This document shows positions 1 to 8,036 of a stretch of DNA of 27,043 bases, piece after piece; position 1 is the first letter of the stretch, and the number at the start of each line of letters is the position of its first letter. The notes beneath the pieces were generated by a model that was not told where the DNA came from, did not search any database, and saw only the letters and a list, made by a program, of their open reading frames with translations. The stretch lies in the IMG/VR virus record IMGVR_UViG_3300036885_000127, positions 1 to 27,043 of that record; one strand, 5' to 3'. The position numbers and the translations under genes are program-made. Source of the stretch: a virus.

Positions 1-136
1 AGCCTATTTTCGCCCCTGTCTGGGCAAACTGTTTTGAATATTCCCTGTTGATTCCTGCAATGAAGGTTGTCATCGTATGCAGGATAACAAGGCTTTCCCG
101 TGTTACCTCAACGGGAGTAAGTATAGTGTTTGGCAT
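1..136 (-). CDS. Major capsid (coat) protein, P22 coat-like, N-terminal fragment
   Basis: Only the first 45 residues are inside the window; the gene runs off the left edge. The start ATG (134-136) follows an AGGGG Shine-Dalgarno. The N-terminus begins MPNTILTPVEVTRESL and continues with INREYSKQFAQTGAKIG. This pattern (Asn-Thr-Ile-Leu-Thr-Pro, then a helix, then a 'REY..F...G..I' segment) is what I associate with P22-type coat proteins. Its place straight after a portal and a scaffold-like gene on the same strand supports the call. It would form the icosahedral shell around the scaffold. The match rests on few residues, so the family call is moderate, while the reading frame itself is well supported. 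Confidence 0.6.
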   Translation of the reverse strand, partial: MPNTILTPVEVTRESLVILHTMTTFIAGINREYSKQFAQTGAKIG

Positions 137-157
137 ATGTTATCCCCTTTATATTAC

Positions 158-1039
158 TCAGCCCGCCGCCTTCCCCTGTCTCCTCAGCCGGGCAAATTCC
201 TCCATAGATACTTTGGTGAGGTCTGTTTCCACTGTTGCCCGTTCCTGTTTGACGGTCGTTATCGGAGCCGGTGCGTCGCTGATTTTTTTCGTTTCTGTTT
301 TCGGAGGATTAAGAATCTTGTCCTCAATCCGGCCGATCTCTTTTGCCGCTGTAAAGGGGCTAAGTCTTGCAATTTTTGCGGCTTCTGCGGGGTTGTTATA
401 GAGGTAGAATAAAATCTTCGGGCCTACCTCGCTTTCTCTGATTACATCAAACTCTATCGGGCTTAAGACAATGGATTTAAAAGAGGGAGATGTCGCCACT
501 TCCGCAAAGTCCGGGTCTTTTTCAATAGCCTCTGCCATGCGCGAATTGAATGTCGCATCTCTCTGCTGCGTTGCGGTCTTTTGAACCGTCGCGGTATATT
601 CCTGCCTCATTTCCCATTTAGCTGCGTCGATGTAATAACGACCCCTTGCCGCTTCAAACTGGTTATAATCCTCAAAGGCTTCGATCTTCGGCTCAACGGG
701 CTTGCCGTCTGCTGCCTGTGCGGTCGTTCTGGCCGTAGTTGTCTGCTGCGATTCCAGCTTGCCGCGCAGATAAGCTGCTTCCTCGATCTTTTCCTGAGCG
801 ATTCTTTCGGCATCCTGCCTTCTGCGTCTTTGCTCCTTGAGTTCCTTAACCGCCTTACTTTCCTTCTCCGGCTCCGAGCCTTTGTCATCGGGGGTTTGAG
901 AAGTCTTGTCTTTTTCCGCCTGAGTTGCGACAGCCGACGCCGCTTTTTCGGCCTCAATTTGCTCAGGTGTTTTTGTTGCTTGCGTTTCGGTTGATGTTGC
1001 CGACACATCGGTTACGGCTTGCTGCGTGGTTTCTTCCAT
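158..1039 (-). CDS. Scaffold-like capsid assembly protein
   Basis: This 293-residue, highly charged protein sits between portal and coat, where P22-like phages keep their scaffold gene. Residues 1-60 are low-complexity (Thr/Ala/Gln/Glu). Residues about 62-100 form a Lys/Glu/Arg-rich helix likely to be coiled coil (KELKEQRRRRQDAERIAQEK). The remainder is predicted mostly helical, ending in a basic tail (FARLRRQGKAAG). A scaffold would fill the procapsid, direct coat assembly and leave before packaging; the basic C-terminus fits coat binding in the P22 system. The start ATG has GAAAGGAAAA upstream. A terminator-like hairpin lies 33 nt upstream, so scaffold and coat may have their own transcript level. 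Assignment rests on composition and position, not on sequence identity. Confidence 0.6.
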   Translation of the reverse strand: MEETTQQAVTDVSATSTETQATKTPEQIEAEKAASAVATQAEKDKTSQTPDDKGSEPEKESKAVKELKEQRRRRQDAERIAQEKIEEAAYLRGKLESQQTTTARTTAQAADGKPVEPKIEAFEDYNQFEAARGRYYIDAAKWEMRQEYTATVQKTATQQRDATFNSRMAEAIEKDPDFAEVATSPSFKSIVLSPIEFDVIRESEVGPKILFYLYNNPAEAAKIARLSPFTAAKEIGRIEDKILNPPKTETKKISDAPAPITTVKQERATVETDLTKVSMEEFARLRRQGKAAG

Positions 1040-1071
1040 CGATTTTTCCTTTCTTTTGTCTTAATGTTTAA

Positions 1072-1109
1072 ATAAAAAAGGCTACCCCGGATTCCTCCGA
1101 AAGTAGCCT
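1072..1109 (-). terminator. Rho-independent terminator between portal operon and scaffold
   Basis: Read on the minus strand, AGGCTAC (1109-1103) pairs with GTAGCCT, with an inner CGGA/TCCG stem closing a GGAA loop and T/G pairs between them. The 3' arm runs straight into TTTTTT. It lies after the 58-residue gene at 1153-1329 and before the scaffold start at 1039, so it would end or attenuate the long upstream operon. Confidence 0.7.
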
Positions 1110-1152
1110 CTGTCCTTGCTTGCAAAATAAGGGTTAAGCTATCTTTTGCCTT

Positions 1153-1329
1153 CTACTTTAAAACCTCCTGCAAAATTCTTTTAACGCCCTCTATTGCCTT
1201 GAGGGATTCAATAACCTTTTTACGCTTCAGGTCGTCATTGAACAACAATGGATGAGTACTGCCGTTCCGCTCCATAAACTCCGCCCATGCCTTCTCTTTT
1301 GCCTGACGGTCAGCGTGTTTAACGGTCAT
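1153..1329 (-). CDS. Small hypothetical protein after portal (58 aa)
   Basis: A 58-residue basic, helical protein (MTVKHADRQAKEKAWAEF... ending ILQEVLK). Its ATG overlaps the portal stop codon by one base (TGATG), the junction style used along this operon, and a GGAG lies 10 nt upstream. The gene is followed by a terminator-like hairpin. I do not recognise the family. Length, charge and location suggest a small head-associated or assembly accessory protein, but nothing in the sequence fixes a function. Confidence 0.65.
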   Translation of the reverse strand: MTVKHADRQAKEKAWAEFMERNGSTHPLLFNDDLKRKKVIESLKAIEGVKRILQEVLK

Positions 1330-3629
1330 CATCCCATCTCCTGCCCGCCGTCCATCCGTCCCATGCCCTCTTGCTGGATCCTCTGCGTGGCCTGCTGTTT
1401 AATCATGTCCTGTGTAGCTAAAAGCTGATCTGCGGGATGCTGACCCGGAGGCGCGTTAAACTCTTTCAATACCTGTATCACAACGCTTCTAATTTCGCTA
1501 TCTGAATCTTTCAGTTCCTTCAAGAGTTTTAATTGCTCAATTTTCAGCTTTTCTTTTTCGATCTGCGCCTTGACTGTCGCCGCCTTTGCCTTTTCAATCT
1601 GTGCCTGCAATGCCGGAGCCGGAGGCAATGGCGGCTTCGGGGCTTCGCCTTCTTTCGGGATAAGCAGGCCCGGAGGCAACATTCTTTCAAGTCTTGCGCC
1701 GATAACGTCCGCGTTCAAAACATCAAGGCCCTTGACGTAAATATCGCCGAATATGCTCATCAGGCGCGGGTTCGTCTGCATGATCTTGCCCAATAGCTCC
1801 GTCGATTCCTGCCGCTGTGTCGCGTAAGATGGAGCGGTGGTAATGACCACGCCGTATTTCCCTACCGTAACATCGTTAAATTTCTTGTGACCCTGCCCTG
1901 ACTTGATCATCTTTTTTAAATCGTTTACGTCGGTTCCCCTGTACCGGGCAGGATTGCCATTGACGGTATCCAGCGCGGATTTGGCCGTGGTGTTGATAGG
2001 CTGGAAGGATTCCGTATCATCGTCATTCCTTACTCTCGCATCCCTTTCCGTATCGAACACTTCCGCTATCATGGAGTTAATAATCTTCGCACTCAGCGTT
2101 ATTCCCCTTGCAAGGTTGTCATGGAAAACAAAAGTCGCCATATCTGAAGGCTTCTGTTTCCCCCTCTGTGCAACACCGGAAAGCTCGCGGCCCTCGTCTC
2201 TCATGTCCATATTGTGAGCGTTCAGTACAGATTTTAGATTATCATGCGCCCTTTTAGACTGCTCAAACATGCCTACCGGGGGCTGTGCCGGGCTGACCCT
2301 TTCGGGAGGCGGTACAAGGTGGTCTTTATAGACTTGCGGCTTATACTTCAGCATCGGTATGTGCATGCGGTTTGCCGAAAGAAAGTCCTGCTCATACCCT
2401 TCAAACTGCTCATCCGTGCCGAGCCATTCCGACTTGGGGGCTAACGCGATAGTTTCCGCTGTGCTGGTTTCCCAGTAATTTATTAATTTTTGCGGGTCTT
2501 TCGCATCCCTGATGTAGCTCTTTACAAAATTCTTCCCCTCAATGTTGTACTGCTTGCCTTGCAAGAGAATCAACGGGATAAATCCGCCCGGTACATCCTC
2601 ACCGTCAAGTCCGGCCTCGCTCAATATCTCAACTGCGGAAATAAGATAATGCTTTATCTTGCGCTTGCCCCATTCCTTTGATTTGGCGATTTTTATTTCC
2701 TCGCCGATCCGCGGAAGCGGTATCTGCTTGATCATGTTTCCGCCCTTCATTATCCTGCCATCGTCTTCAAGGGTAACGTCCGGCCCAGCCTGAGCCTGTA
2801 TTTCGGTCAATAGCTGTTGTTTCGCGGCGTCGAGTTTCTTTTTTGATTCCTGCCAGTCCTTTACCTTTTCCTCCGCCTCGCTTTTCTCGTAAAAATCGCC
2901 GTTAGAAAGCTGACACATCGTCGCCTTTTCTTCGTCAACGACATAGTAATCGGCAACCGTGACAGTATCCTTATCGACCCAGTTTTCGTTTGTCATTCCC
3001 GGCCCCGCATCAAGGGAGGCATCAGGGACGGCGGCATCAGGATATTCTTCCTTAAATTCCTCTATCGGCATCTTATCGAGGACGAAACCATATCCAGCAT
3101 CAGAGAAAACAGGGCATTTCTTTCGTTGCAGATAGACAACAAACGGATTAGGGAGTAATTCTAAATAGATTTCCTGTATGAATGGATTGTCTTCGGAATA
3201 GCGGGTCTTGACCTGCCATGCTCCATAGCCGCAAGTTGTGTTCATCTCTCCGGCATAATCATAAATGGCTTCAGCGTTGCTCTGATACTCGGTATCCCAA
3301 ATGATGCCCTTCCTGATCTTGGCAATACGGGGATCGCCTTTTGAGTCGACGGGTTTTACATCGGCTCGCGGCCTTAAATGCCGCATATCGCCGACTACAC
3401 GGTCAACAAAAGCGCCGAGCAGGTTGATTGTAAGGGCGCACCCGCCCCATGATTTTCTTTCGGCGGCTTTTCCCTCATCCCATTGCGCATCATCTGCGCC
3501 GTGCCGGAATTTGAGGTCGCTGATTGCGGCCTGCCTGTTGTGGCGGTCGGCGTCCATTTCGCGCTTGAGCCGCTTCTTTGCCGTCTTTAGAAATTCATCT
3601 ATTGCTTTTTTCTGCTTTTTGGCTGCCAT
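1329..3629 (-). CDS. Portal protein, P22 gp1-like
   Basis: A 766-residue protein close in length to P22 portal (about 725). The N-terminal part carries segments typical of the P22-type portal family: a conserved block around residues 37-68 with QWDEGKAAERKSWGGCALTI, then DRVVGDMRHLRPRADVKPVD. The C-terminal third is helical and Lys/Glu/Gln-rich (about residues 655-766), as expected for the crown or barrel. Twelve copies would form the portal vertex, through which the terminase loads DNA. It is preceded by a radical SAM-like gene with a 1-nt TAATG overlap and followed by a 58-residue gene, again with a 1-nt overlap. It is unusual that the portal is separated from the large terminase by a glycosyltransferase and a radical SAM-like gene. 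Confidence 0.85.
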   Translation of the reverse strand: MAAKKQKKAIDEFLKTAKKRLKREMDADRHNRQAAISDLKFRHGADDAQWDEGKAAERKSWGGCALTINLLGAFVDRVVGDMRHLRPRADVKPVDSKGDPRIAKIRKGIIWDTEYQSNAEAIYDYAGEMNTTCGYGAWQVKTRYSEDNPFIQEIYLELLPNPFVVYLQRKKCPVFSDAGYGFVLDKMPIEEFKEEYPDAAVPDASLDAGPGMTNENWVDKDTVTVADYYVVDEEKATMCQLSNGDFYEKSEAEEKVKDWQESKKKLDAAKQQLLTEIQAQAGPDVTLEDDGRIMKGGNMIKQIPLPRIGEEIKIAKSKEWGKRKIKHYLISAVEILSEAGLDGEDVPGGFIPLILLQGKQYNIEGKNFVKSYIRDAKDPQKLINYWETSTAETIALAPKSEWLGTDEQFEGYEQDFLSANRMHIPMLKYKPQVYKDHLVPPPERVSPAQPPVGMFEQSKRAHDNLKSVLNAHNMDMRDEGRELSGVAQRGKQKPSDMATFVFHDNLARGITLSAKIINSMIAEVFDTERDARVRNDDDTESFQPINTTAKSALDTVNGNPARYRGTDVNDLKKMIKSGQGHKKFNDVTVGKYGVVITTAPSYATQRQESTELLGKIMQTNPRLMSIFGDIYVKGLDVLNADVIGARLERMLPPGLLIPKEGEAPKPPLPPAPALQAQIEKAKAATVKAQIEKEKLKIEQLKLLKELKDSDSEIRSVVIQVLKEFNAPPGQHPADQLLATQDMIKQQATQRIQQEGMGRMDGGQEMG

Positions 3630-4387
3630 TATACAATCCTTCTGTCACCGAGCCGCGACATATCGTGTGTACGGGTGGTACATAGTTTGCATACGTTAGG
3701 GATTTTGTCAAATGTTTTTTCATTCCATCCTTGAGAGAGCGCAAAGCTTATCGGACGCCACTTGTTAAGAATATCATCATAATCGTCTTTTTTAATATTG
3801 CCGATATTGATTTCGCCCCGCCAGTCGCCACAGCATATATGACCATTTCCGTAGTAATCAAAATTTATCTCCCAGTATGGCATCCGTTCGCAAGAAGTGA
3901 TTAATGGATTAAAAACGGGTTCCAATTCCTCGTTTTTCCGATCATCCATGTTCGCTCTCTGCACGTCTACTTGCGGATATGCCGTCCTTAGGTCAAGACA
4001 GAACTTCGCCGATACGGGGTTCATGTAATAAATCGTTATCATTACCTCTGAAAACTTGTCAAGAAAGCCGTTTGCCAGGTCTGTGTTGGTCAGATGCACG
4101 CCGTTTGTCCAGAGAATGAACTTAAATTCGGGGAGTGCCTCGACCAATCTTAAAAGTCTTGCCCGTGTTGCCAGTGGTTCGTTGTAATAATGCACCTGAA
4201 TCTTGCCCTGAAAACCATGCTTATCCTTACAGAAACGGGCAAAGGCGGCCATATCGCCTATCGTCATGGCCGAAGTATCGTCCAGGCCCCTGAATCGCTC
4301 TGCGTTGCGCGGGCATTGAGAATGAAAATGCCCCAAACAGCACATATCGTTAATCTCAAATGCCAGAGCACGGAGTTTACTCAACAT
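3629..4387 (-). CDS. Radical SAM/SPASM-like protein with atypical cysteine motif
   Basis: This 252-residue protein has the layout of a radical SAM enzyme but not the canonical CX3CX2C. Near the N-terminus it has INDMCCLGHFHSQCP, with C16, C17 and C25 and two histidines (H20, H22). Residues 61-72 (GKIQVHYYNEPL) match the SAM-binding 'GGEP' strand region, and ILWTNG (91-96) is the usual following strand. The C-terminal part resembles a SPASM/twitch cluster domain: C185-C186 followed by GDW and IGN, then CKLC (233-236). Such domains bind auxiliary iron-sulfur clusters and often modify peptides or proteins. The ATG lies 11 nt inside the preceding gene, and the stop overlaps the portal start, so it is made together with portal. 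It could be a distinct radical SAM family or a degenerate non-catalytic member. Confidence 0.6.
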   Translation of the reverse strand: MLSKLRALAFEINDMCCLGHFHSQCPRNAERFRGLDDTSAMTIGDMAAFARFCKDKHGFQGKIQVHYYNEPLATRARLLRLVEALPEFKFILWTNGVHLTNTDLANGFLDKFSEVMITIYYMNPVSAKFCLDLRTAYPQVDVQRANMDDRKNEELEPVFNPLITSCERMPYWEINFDYYGNGHICCGDWRGEINIGNIKKDDYDDILNKWRPISFALSQGWNEKTFDKIPNVCKLCTTRTHDMSRLGDRRIV

Positions 4388-4577
4388 TATTTAAATACTC
4401 CCTCATGGGGCTTATTACTCTATCCTGTAGTTCGTCCATGGGAATTTCTTCGTCATATTCCTTTTCGACTGATTTCCAATCACCAGCATTCCCCCTTAGG
4501 AGACGATATAGGTATTTATCGTAAGGGGGAAAATATCCATAAAATAGTGTCTCTTTATCGAGTTTCATGGTTTTCAT
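4377..4577 (-). CDS. Hypothetical protein (66 aa)
   Basis: A small acidic/aromatic protein (MKTMKLDKETLFYGYFPPYDKY... ending REYLNNVE). The start overlaps the glycosyltransferase stop by 4 nt (ATGA), and its end overlaps the radical SAM-like gene by 11 nt, so it is translated as part of the chain. The Tyr/Phe/Pro-rich stretch at residues 12-25 is notable. No known family is recognised. Its position next to a radical SAM-like protein makes a partner or substrate role conceivable, but nothing in the sequence proves it. Confidence 0.55.
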   Translation of the reverse strand: MKTMKLDKETLFYGYFPPYDKYLYRLLRGNAGDWKSVEKEYDEEIPMDELQDRVISPMREYLNNVE

Positions 4578-5347
4578 ATAGACAATACTCCTATCAATGG
4601 ATCATGTTTATGCGATTCGCAAATAGCCAATATGTCTTCTTCCATTATCTCCCAGTTCTGAAAACCGTAACCCCTGTTGAGGTTATTCCGAGAAAGCCTG
4701 CTCCGGTTCCGTAGCCTTCTTGTAACGGCCAAGGTGGGGTCGGCATGCTGCCAGTGACTGCCTATAAAAAATTCCTTAGAGTAAACAGCATCTTTAATAA
4801 TCCGATGATTGCCGACTTCCATGAAGGCTTTTTCCGGCCTCACTACAATCGGCTTGCAGTAATGGATGTTAGAATCTTGATATTTCGTCACCTTATCGCA
4901 TGTCAAATCGAGGTCACCATGCAATCTCTGAGGCAATGCCGGTTGTGCCGGGTCAAGGTCTTTATCGGTAACGTGCCGATAGACCTGATACATGCAGGCC
5001 ACTACCGCGTCGCATTCCCATTGCCTGTCAAGAAAATCATACGGATTTTCAAGGCGATAAGGGACAATCAGCTCGTCGGGGTCGAGGACGTAAACCCAGT
5101 CCGCCTTGCCGACTTGATTTTTTATCTCGTCATTGATTATCTGCACTTTCTGGTCATCGTCAATGCCGTCAGTAACGTGAATCAGTTTAACTGTAACATT
5201 CGGATACTGTCTGCATATTTCAAGCGTATTGTCCGTACTGTCGGTTTCAAGCAAAACAATAACCTCATCAATGTCCTGATAGTGAGACAGGAAATAGGGA
5301 GCGATTGACGCCTCGTTGAACATCATGACTATGGCATTAATAATCAT
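4574..5347 (-). CDS. GT-A fold glycosyltransferase, family 2-like
   Basis: This 257-residue protein starts with the family 2-like pattern: IVMMFNEASI (6-15), then a strand and ETDSTDNT (34-41, the usual D/E-x-S-x-D-x-T nucleotide-binding region). DPDE at 89-92 fits the metal-binding D-x-D motif. No transmembrane segment is seen, so it should be a soluble enzyme transferring a sugar from a nucleotide donor. The length is typical of short GT2-like enzymes. ATGA overlaps join it to the genes on both sides, placing it between the large terminase and the portal. In this setting it could attach the product of the upstream sugar-like pathway to a virion protein or host glycan. Donor and acceptor are unknown. 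Confidence 0.75.
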   Translation of the reverse strand: MIINAIVMMFNEASIAPYFLSHYQDIDEVIVLLETDSTDNTLEICRQYPNVTVKLIHVTDGIDDDQKVQIINDEIKNQVGKADWVYVLDPDELIVPYRLENPYDFLDRQWECDAVVACMYQVYRHVTDKDLDPAQPALPQRLHGDLDLTCDKVTKYQDSNIHYCKPIVVRPEKAFMEVGNHRIIKDAVYSKEFFIGSHWQHADPTLAVTRRLRNRSRLSRNNLNRGYGFQNWEIMEEDILAICESHKHDPLIGVLSI

Positions 5348-5499
5348 TCGTTGCCCCTAATCGTGCAAATCCATTCTGGGCGTAAAATCCTCACCTTTTG
5401 CTTGACAATCACCCTAAAATCCCCATTCCCCATGCCCTCGCTTGTAACACCACAGGGAGAACCATCGTCTGGTTTTAATGTTATTTCAACACCGTTCAT
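5344..5499 (-). CDS. Small hypothetical protein (51 aa) between terL and glycosyltransferase
   Basis: The frame MNGVEITLKPDDGSPCGV... ending CTIRGNE fills the space between the large terminase stop and the glycosyltransferase start. I chose the ATG at 5499 because it forms the TAATG stop/start overlap with terL; an in-frame ATG two codons earlier (5505) is possible. Its stop overlaps the next start by ATGA. The frame stays open far upstream, antiphase to terL, but that part is only a shadow of terL. The family is not recognised; it looks like a small beta-rich protein. Confidence 0.55.
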   Translation of the reverse strand: MNGVEITLKPDDGSPCGVTSEGMGNGDFRVIVKQKVRILRPEWICTIRGNE

Positions 5500-6929
5500 T
5501 ACCATCTTCCCATACCTCCTGCTCTTGAAATTGCGCTTCCGAGTTTCTCCATCATGCTTGTCACTGACGTTGACTTCTTTTTCGGCTTCCGCGTTTGGAT
5601 CAGTACGGATAATCCTTGAGACAATGCGTCGCAAGGGTGTGAGAAGCGCCCCTTCGGAGGCATGTCCAAAACTTGCCCCGTCGATAGCTTTTTCATTGCC
5701 CATCCGCCGCGTAGTCCTAAATGCAGCTCCGTTTCGTGTCTTGACAGTAAAAGCATCGGCGATTCCGTGAGAACCGTGTTGATAAGCTCCTTCCGTGTCT
5801 GCCAATCGGAAACTCCTGGCTCAAATATCGTATTCAGTTCATTCTCTATGACGCTACGGGGTGAATTGTCCGTGTCGCCCTGATCTCTGGTGCTGATGGC
5901 AGGATCGCCGCTGTCTATCCATTCCGTCACTTTCATGTATCGTGTCTGCATGGCAGGCTTCACAACACCCTTAATAAGCTGTTTCATCCCTATGCCGTCG
6001 CCCACAAAGGTATCCAGCACGACCAGTCGGCCGTAAATAGGGTTTACCTGACAGACAACGCACGAAGGGTTGTGGCCGGCATCCCAGAATCTGTACCCCT
6101 GTACTTTCGGCAACGGGTCGATCTTGTCTTTCGATCTGTGGATTTCTTCGTTATAAAACTTCGCAACCGGCACTCCATTGACCGTGAAGGCAATTTTGTT
6201 GTCAATAAACCGCGCCTTCAAGGAAGGGTCAAGTTCGTAAGCCGCCCTTGCCGCCTGCCTTGCGTGATCTGACAGTGATTCGTTTTCGCCAAACGGTATC
6301 TCAATGACTTCCGTGTAGATGTCCGGCGCATATTCTGGCCTCATTATCGGATCGACGTACATTCTCTTGGTTGTCCAGTGAAACTCATCAGACTTATTCA
6401 TGGTAATTTGTAGGCGCGAAGTTGTGATGCCGCCCTGCCTTGCCGACCTTGCAACACCCGCGATAAAGGCGCTTTCCGGTATGCCCTGACTTGCCCCGCT
6501 CATCATTGGAGCCGGTTCTTCAAGCGTTATGATCGAATAGCCCGCGCCCATCAGCTTATTAACATCGTTTACGTTGTCCATTCCGGCAAAACTAATTTCC
6601 ATAATGGGATGCGTCAATAAATGATGGTCGTCATGCCACTTGAAATGTTTTACAAATTCCGCATTGTCCGCGCTGCGTTTGCCGATGATCGCCATTGCTT
6701 CCTCGAACGACGGCACGGTCATTGACTTGATGTTCGTGTGCGTATCTCTTACATAGAGGCCGCGTACCTTCTGCTTTATGCGCCAGAAATGGTAGATGTG
6801 GGCAACAAAAGACGCCAGGGTCTTCCCCTCCCCTTGAGACGCTACTAAAAAAATAATCGGAGCTTCGCATTCGACAAATCTTCGTTGCGTTTCGTACAAA
6901 GGGATTTTCAGTTGACCCTTGGCTTTCAA
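5499..6929 (-). CDS. Terminase large subunit
   Basis: This 476-residue packaging motor and nuclease has an ATPase domain first: Walker A variant ASQGEGKT at 30-37, and Walker B YSIITLEEPAP around 131-141 with the Glu pair 137-138. The nuclease domain follows, with the first acidic residue in RFWDAGHNP (D283) and further acidic positions near EWIDSGDP (335-342). The length fits terminase family proteins. It cuts concatemeric DNA and pumps it through the portal. The start is a TTG (6929-6927) that overlaps the previous stop as TTGA, with AAGGA upstream. It lies about 8.6 kb away from the small terminase gene, the two being separated by metabolic genes, which is unusual. Confidence 0.9.
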   Translation of the reverse strand: MKAKGQLKIPLYETQRRFVECEAPIIFLVASQGEGKTLASFVAHIYHFWRIKQKVRGLYVRDTHTNIKSMTVPSFEEAMAIIGKRSADNAEFVKHFKWHDDHHLLTHPIMEISFAGMDNVNDVNKLMGAGYSIITLEEPAPMMSGASQGIPESAFIAGVARSARQGGITTSRLQITMNKSDEFHWTTKRMYVDPIMRPEYAPDIYTEVIEIPFGENESLSDHARQAARAAYELDPSLKARFIDNKIAFTVNGVPVAKFYNEEIHRSKDKIDPLPKVQGYRFWDAGHNPSCVVCQVNPIYGRLVVLDTFVGDGIGMKQLIKGVVKPAMQTRYMKVTEWIDSGDPAISTRDQGDTDNSPRSVIENELNTIFEPGVSDWQTRKELINTVLTESPMLLLSRHETELHLGLRGGWAMKKLSTGQVLDMPPKGRFSHPCDALSQGLSVLIQTRKPKKKSTSVTSMMEKLGSAISRAGGMGRW

Positions 6930-7129
6930 TGCCTGATCCTTGCCGCCATTTCCGCTACGTTGCTCCGTATGTTCAAAAGCTCCGCTTCATTGTTGCCGAG
7001 AACCTCATACAGCTCTTTCATCGTTATGTGAGCCTCGCTCATGCCCTCTGCCATCTTCTGAGGCACTTCTTTCTGCTCTTGAATTATCTTATCCTTTTCT
7101 AAACAGTCCAGACATTTTATCTCTGTCAT
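6926..7129 (-). CDS. Small coiled-coil protein with CxxC (67 aa)
   Basis: MTEIKCLDCLEKDKII... is a 67-residue protein with an N-terminal CxxC (C6, C9) and a long helix probably forming a coiled coil (residues 10-67). It is joined to the lipoprotein gene by a TAATG overlap and to terL by a TTGA overlap. The family is not recognised. A short helical protein immediately before the large terminase could assist packaging, but this is only positional. Confidence 0.6.
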   Translation of the reverse strand: MTEIKCLDCLEKDKIIQEQKEVPQKMAEGMSEAHITMKELYEVLGNNEAELLNIRSNVAEMAARIRH

Positions 7130-7488
7130 TATCGCCCTATTCCTACGCCGATTGCTGCGTTGTGTGCGTCGTTTACGGCCTCAATGCCGATTGTCCCCCA
7201 CTGCCAGTATGTCCGCCAGCTCGGAGGCAAAAGGCAACTTACTCCGGCGTGTGCTGCCATCCCTACCGGCATATAGATATTTACGTCACTCCTTGACGGA
7301 TGCCTGCCCAAAACAGGATTTTGCTCGCTGTACTGTTGCGGATGATCCGCCCCGTACAGGGTCTGGCTCCAATCTATCATAACCAGTCCAGCAAACGCCG
7401 CCTCGCGGTAGCTATCGGCATTAGACCAGCCGCCATTACAGGTACTGCATCCGACGAATAACAGGCAAATTATAAGATAAATTTTCAT
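7129..7488 (-). CDS. Putative lipoprotein, conserved phage hypothetical
   Basis: A 119-residue protein with a lipoprotein-type signal: MKIYLIICLLFVGC, with C14 as the probable lipidated cysteine. The mature part has the pattern YSEQNPVLGRHPS, then a Tyr-Met-Pro and His-Ala stretch, LLPPSWR and an IGIEA helix. I recall this pattern from phage and bacterial hypothetical proteins with two short hydrophobic segments. It would sit in the host membrane. ATGA and TAATG overlaps place it in the late operon, next to terL. Possible roles include surface change or superinfection exclusion. Lysis is less likely, as no holin or endolysin is nearby. Confidence 0.6.
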   Translation of the reverse strand: MKIYLIICLLFVGCSTCNGGWSNADSYREAAFAGLVMIDWSQTLYGADHPQQYSEQNPVLGRHPSRSDVNIYMPVGMAAHAGVSCLLPPSWRTYWQWGTIGIEAVNDAHNAAIGVGIGR

Positions 7489-8036
7489 TGTTTCACTACC
7501 GCTATATAGCCGCCCCGCCTTGCTTCGTCGGCAAATGAAAAAATGATTTTCAGTTCCTTAACGTCCGCTTCGTTTTTTTTCTTGTCAAGAAGGTGTATCA
7601 TAAAGGCAAACCACCCGCCCACTTCTTCGGGCTGTTCAAAAATCAAGTCCCAGTCCTCTACTATGTAAAGACGTCGTGTATGAGGCCAGAGGGTTGCAAA
7701 GCTCGCGGCAACGTCGGCTATCTCGTGGCTTCCATCGTCAACCACAACATCGAACCCGCCACATTCTTTCGCGATATCCTCAACAAAGACATCTTCTCTT
7801 TGATGCCCCTCGTATATCAGGGCAAATCCTTTTACTTCATCTAACACGTTTGATGTATCAATATCAATGCCGACCAGCTTGCTAAATCTTCCCGTGCTGT
7901 TCGCCCATTGAAGAAAGCCGCCTTTATGAACCCCTATCTCAAGCAGCGAGCCGGTAATGCGATATTCCCTGAACAGTTCATCGTAAGCCGTTATCAGTCC
8001 CTTGAGATACTTGTCGGTTTCGTACAATTTATCCAC
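7485..8036 (-). CDS. Class I SAM-dependent methyltransferase (DDGSH type)
   Basis: This 183-residue protein has motif I LLEIGVHKGG (31-40), the acidic end of strand 2 (VGIDID, 55-60) and VVDDGSHE (98-105). The DDGSH motif is known from small-molecule and sugar O-methyltransferases of the MycE/CmcI-like group, where Asp residues and His help bind metal and substrate. The start is a GTG at 8036 behind AAAAGGGG; the 8-nt overlap with the upstream gene and the ATGA overlap with the lipoprotein gene show coupling. Substrate is probably a sugar or related hydroxyl compound made by neighbouring enzymes. Confidence 0.7.
   Translation of the reverse strand: MDKLYETDKYLKGLITAYDELFREYRITGSLLEIGVHKGGFLQWANSTGRFSKLVGIDIDTSNVLDEVKGFALIYEGHQREDVFVEDIAKECGGFDVVVDDGSHEIADVAASFATLWPHTRRLYIVEDWDLIFEQPEEVGGWFAFMIHLLDKKKNEADVKELKIIFSFADEARRGGYIAVVKQ

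Noticed and set aside
607-1008. Arg/Lys-rich minus-strand frame inside the scaffold gene
   Set aside because: Its composition follows from the Glu/Ala-rich scaffold read in another frame; it has no plausible start or family.
3629-4577. RiPP cluster with the 66-residue protein as precursor of the radical SAM-like enzyme
   Set aside because: No leader/core pattern, repeated core residues, recognition domain, protease or exporter is visible; adjacency alone is too weak.
5344-5805. Extended 153-residue frame overlapping terL
   Set aside because: Only the last 51 residues lie outside terL; the upstream part is antiphase to well-conserved terminase sequence.
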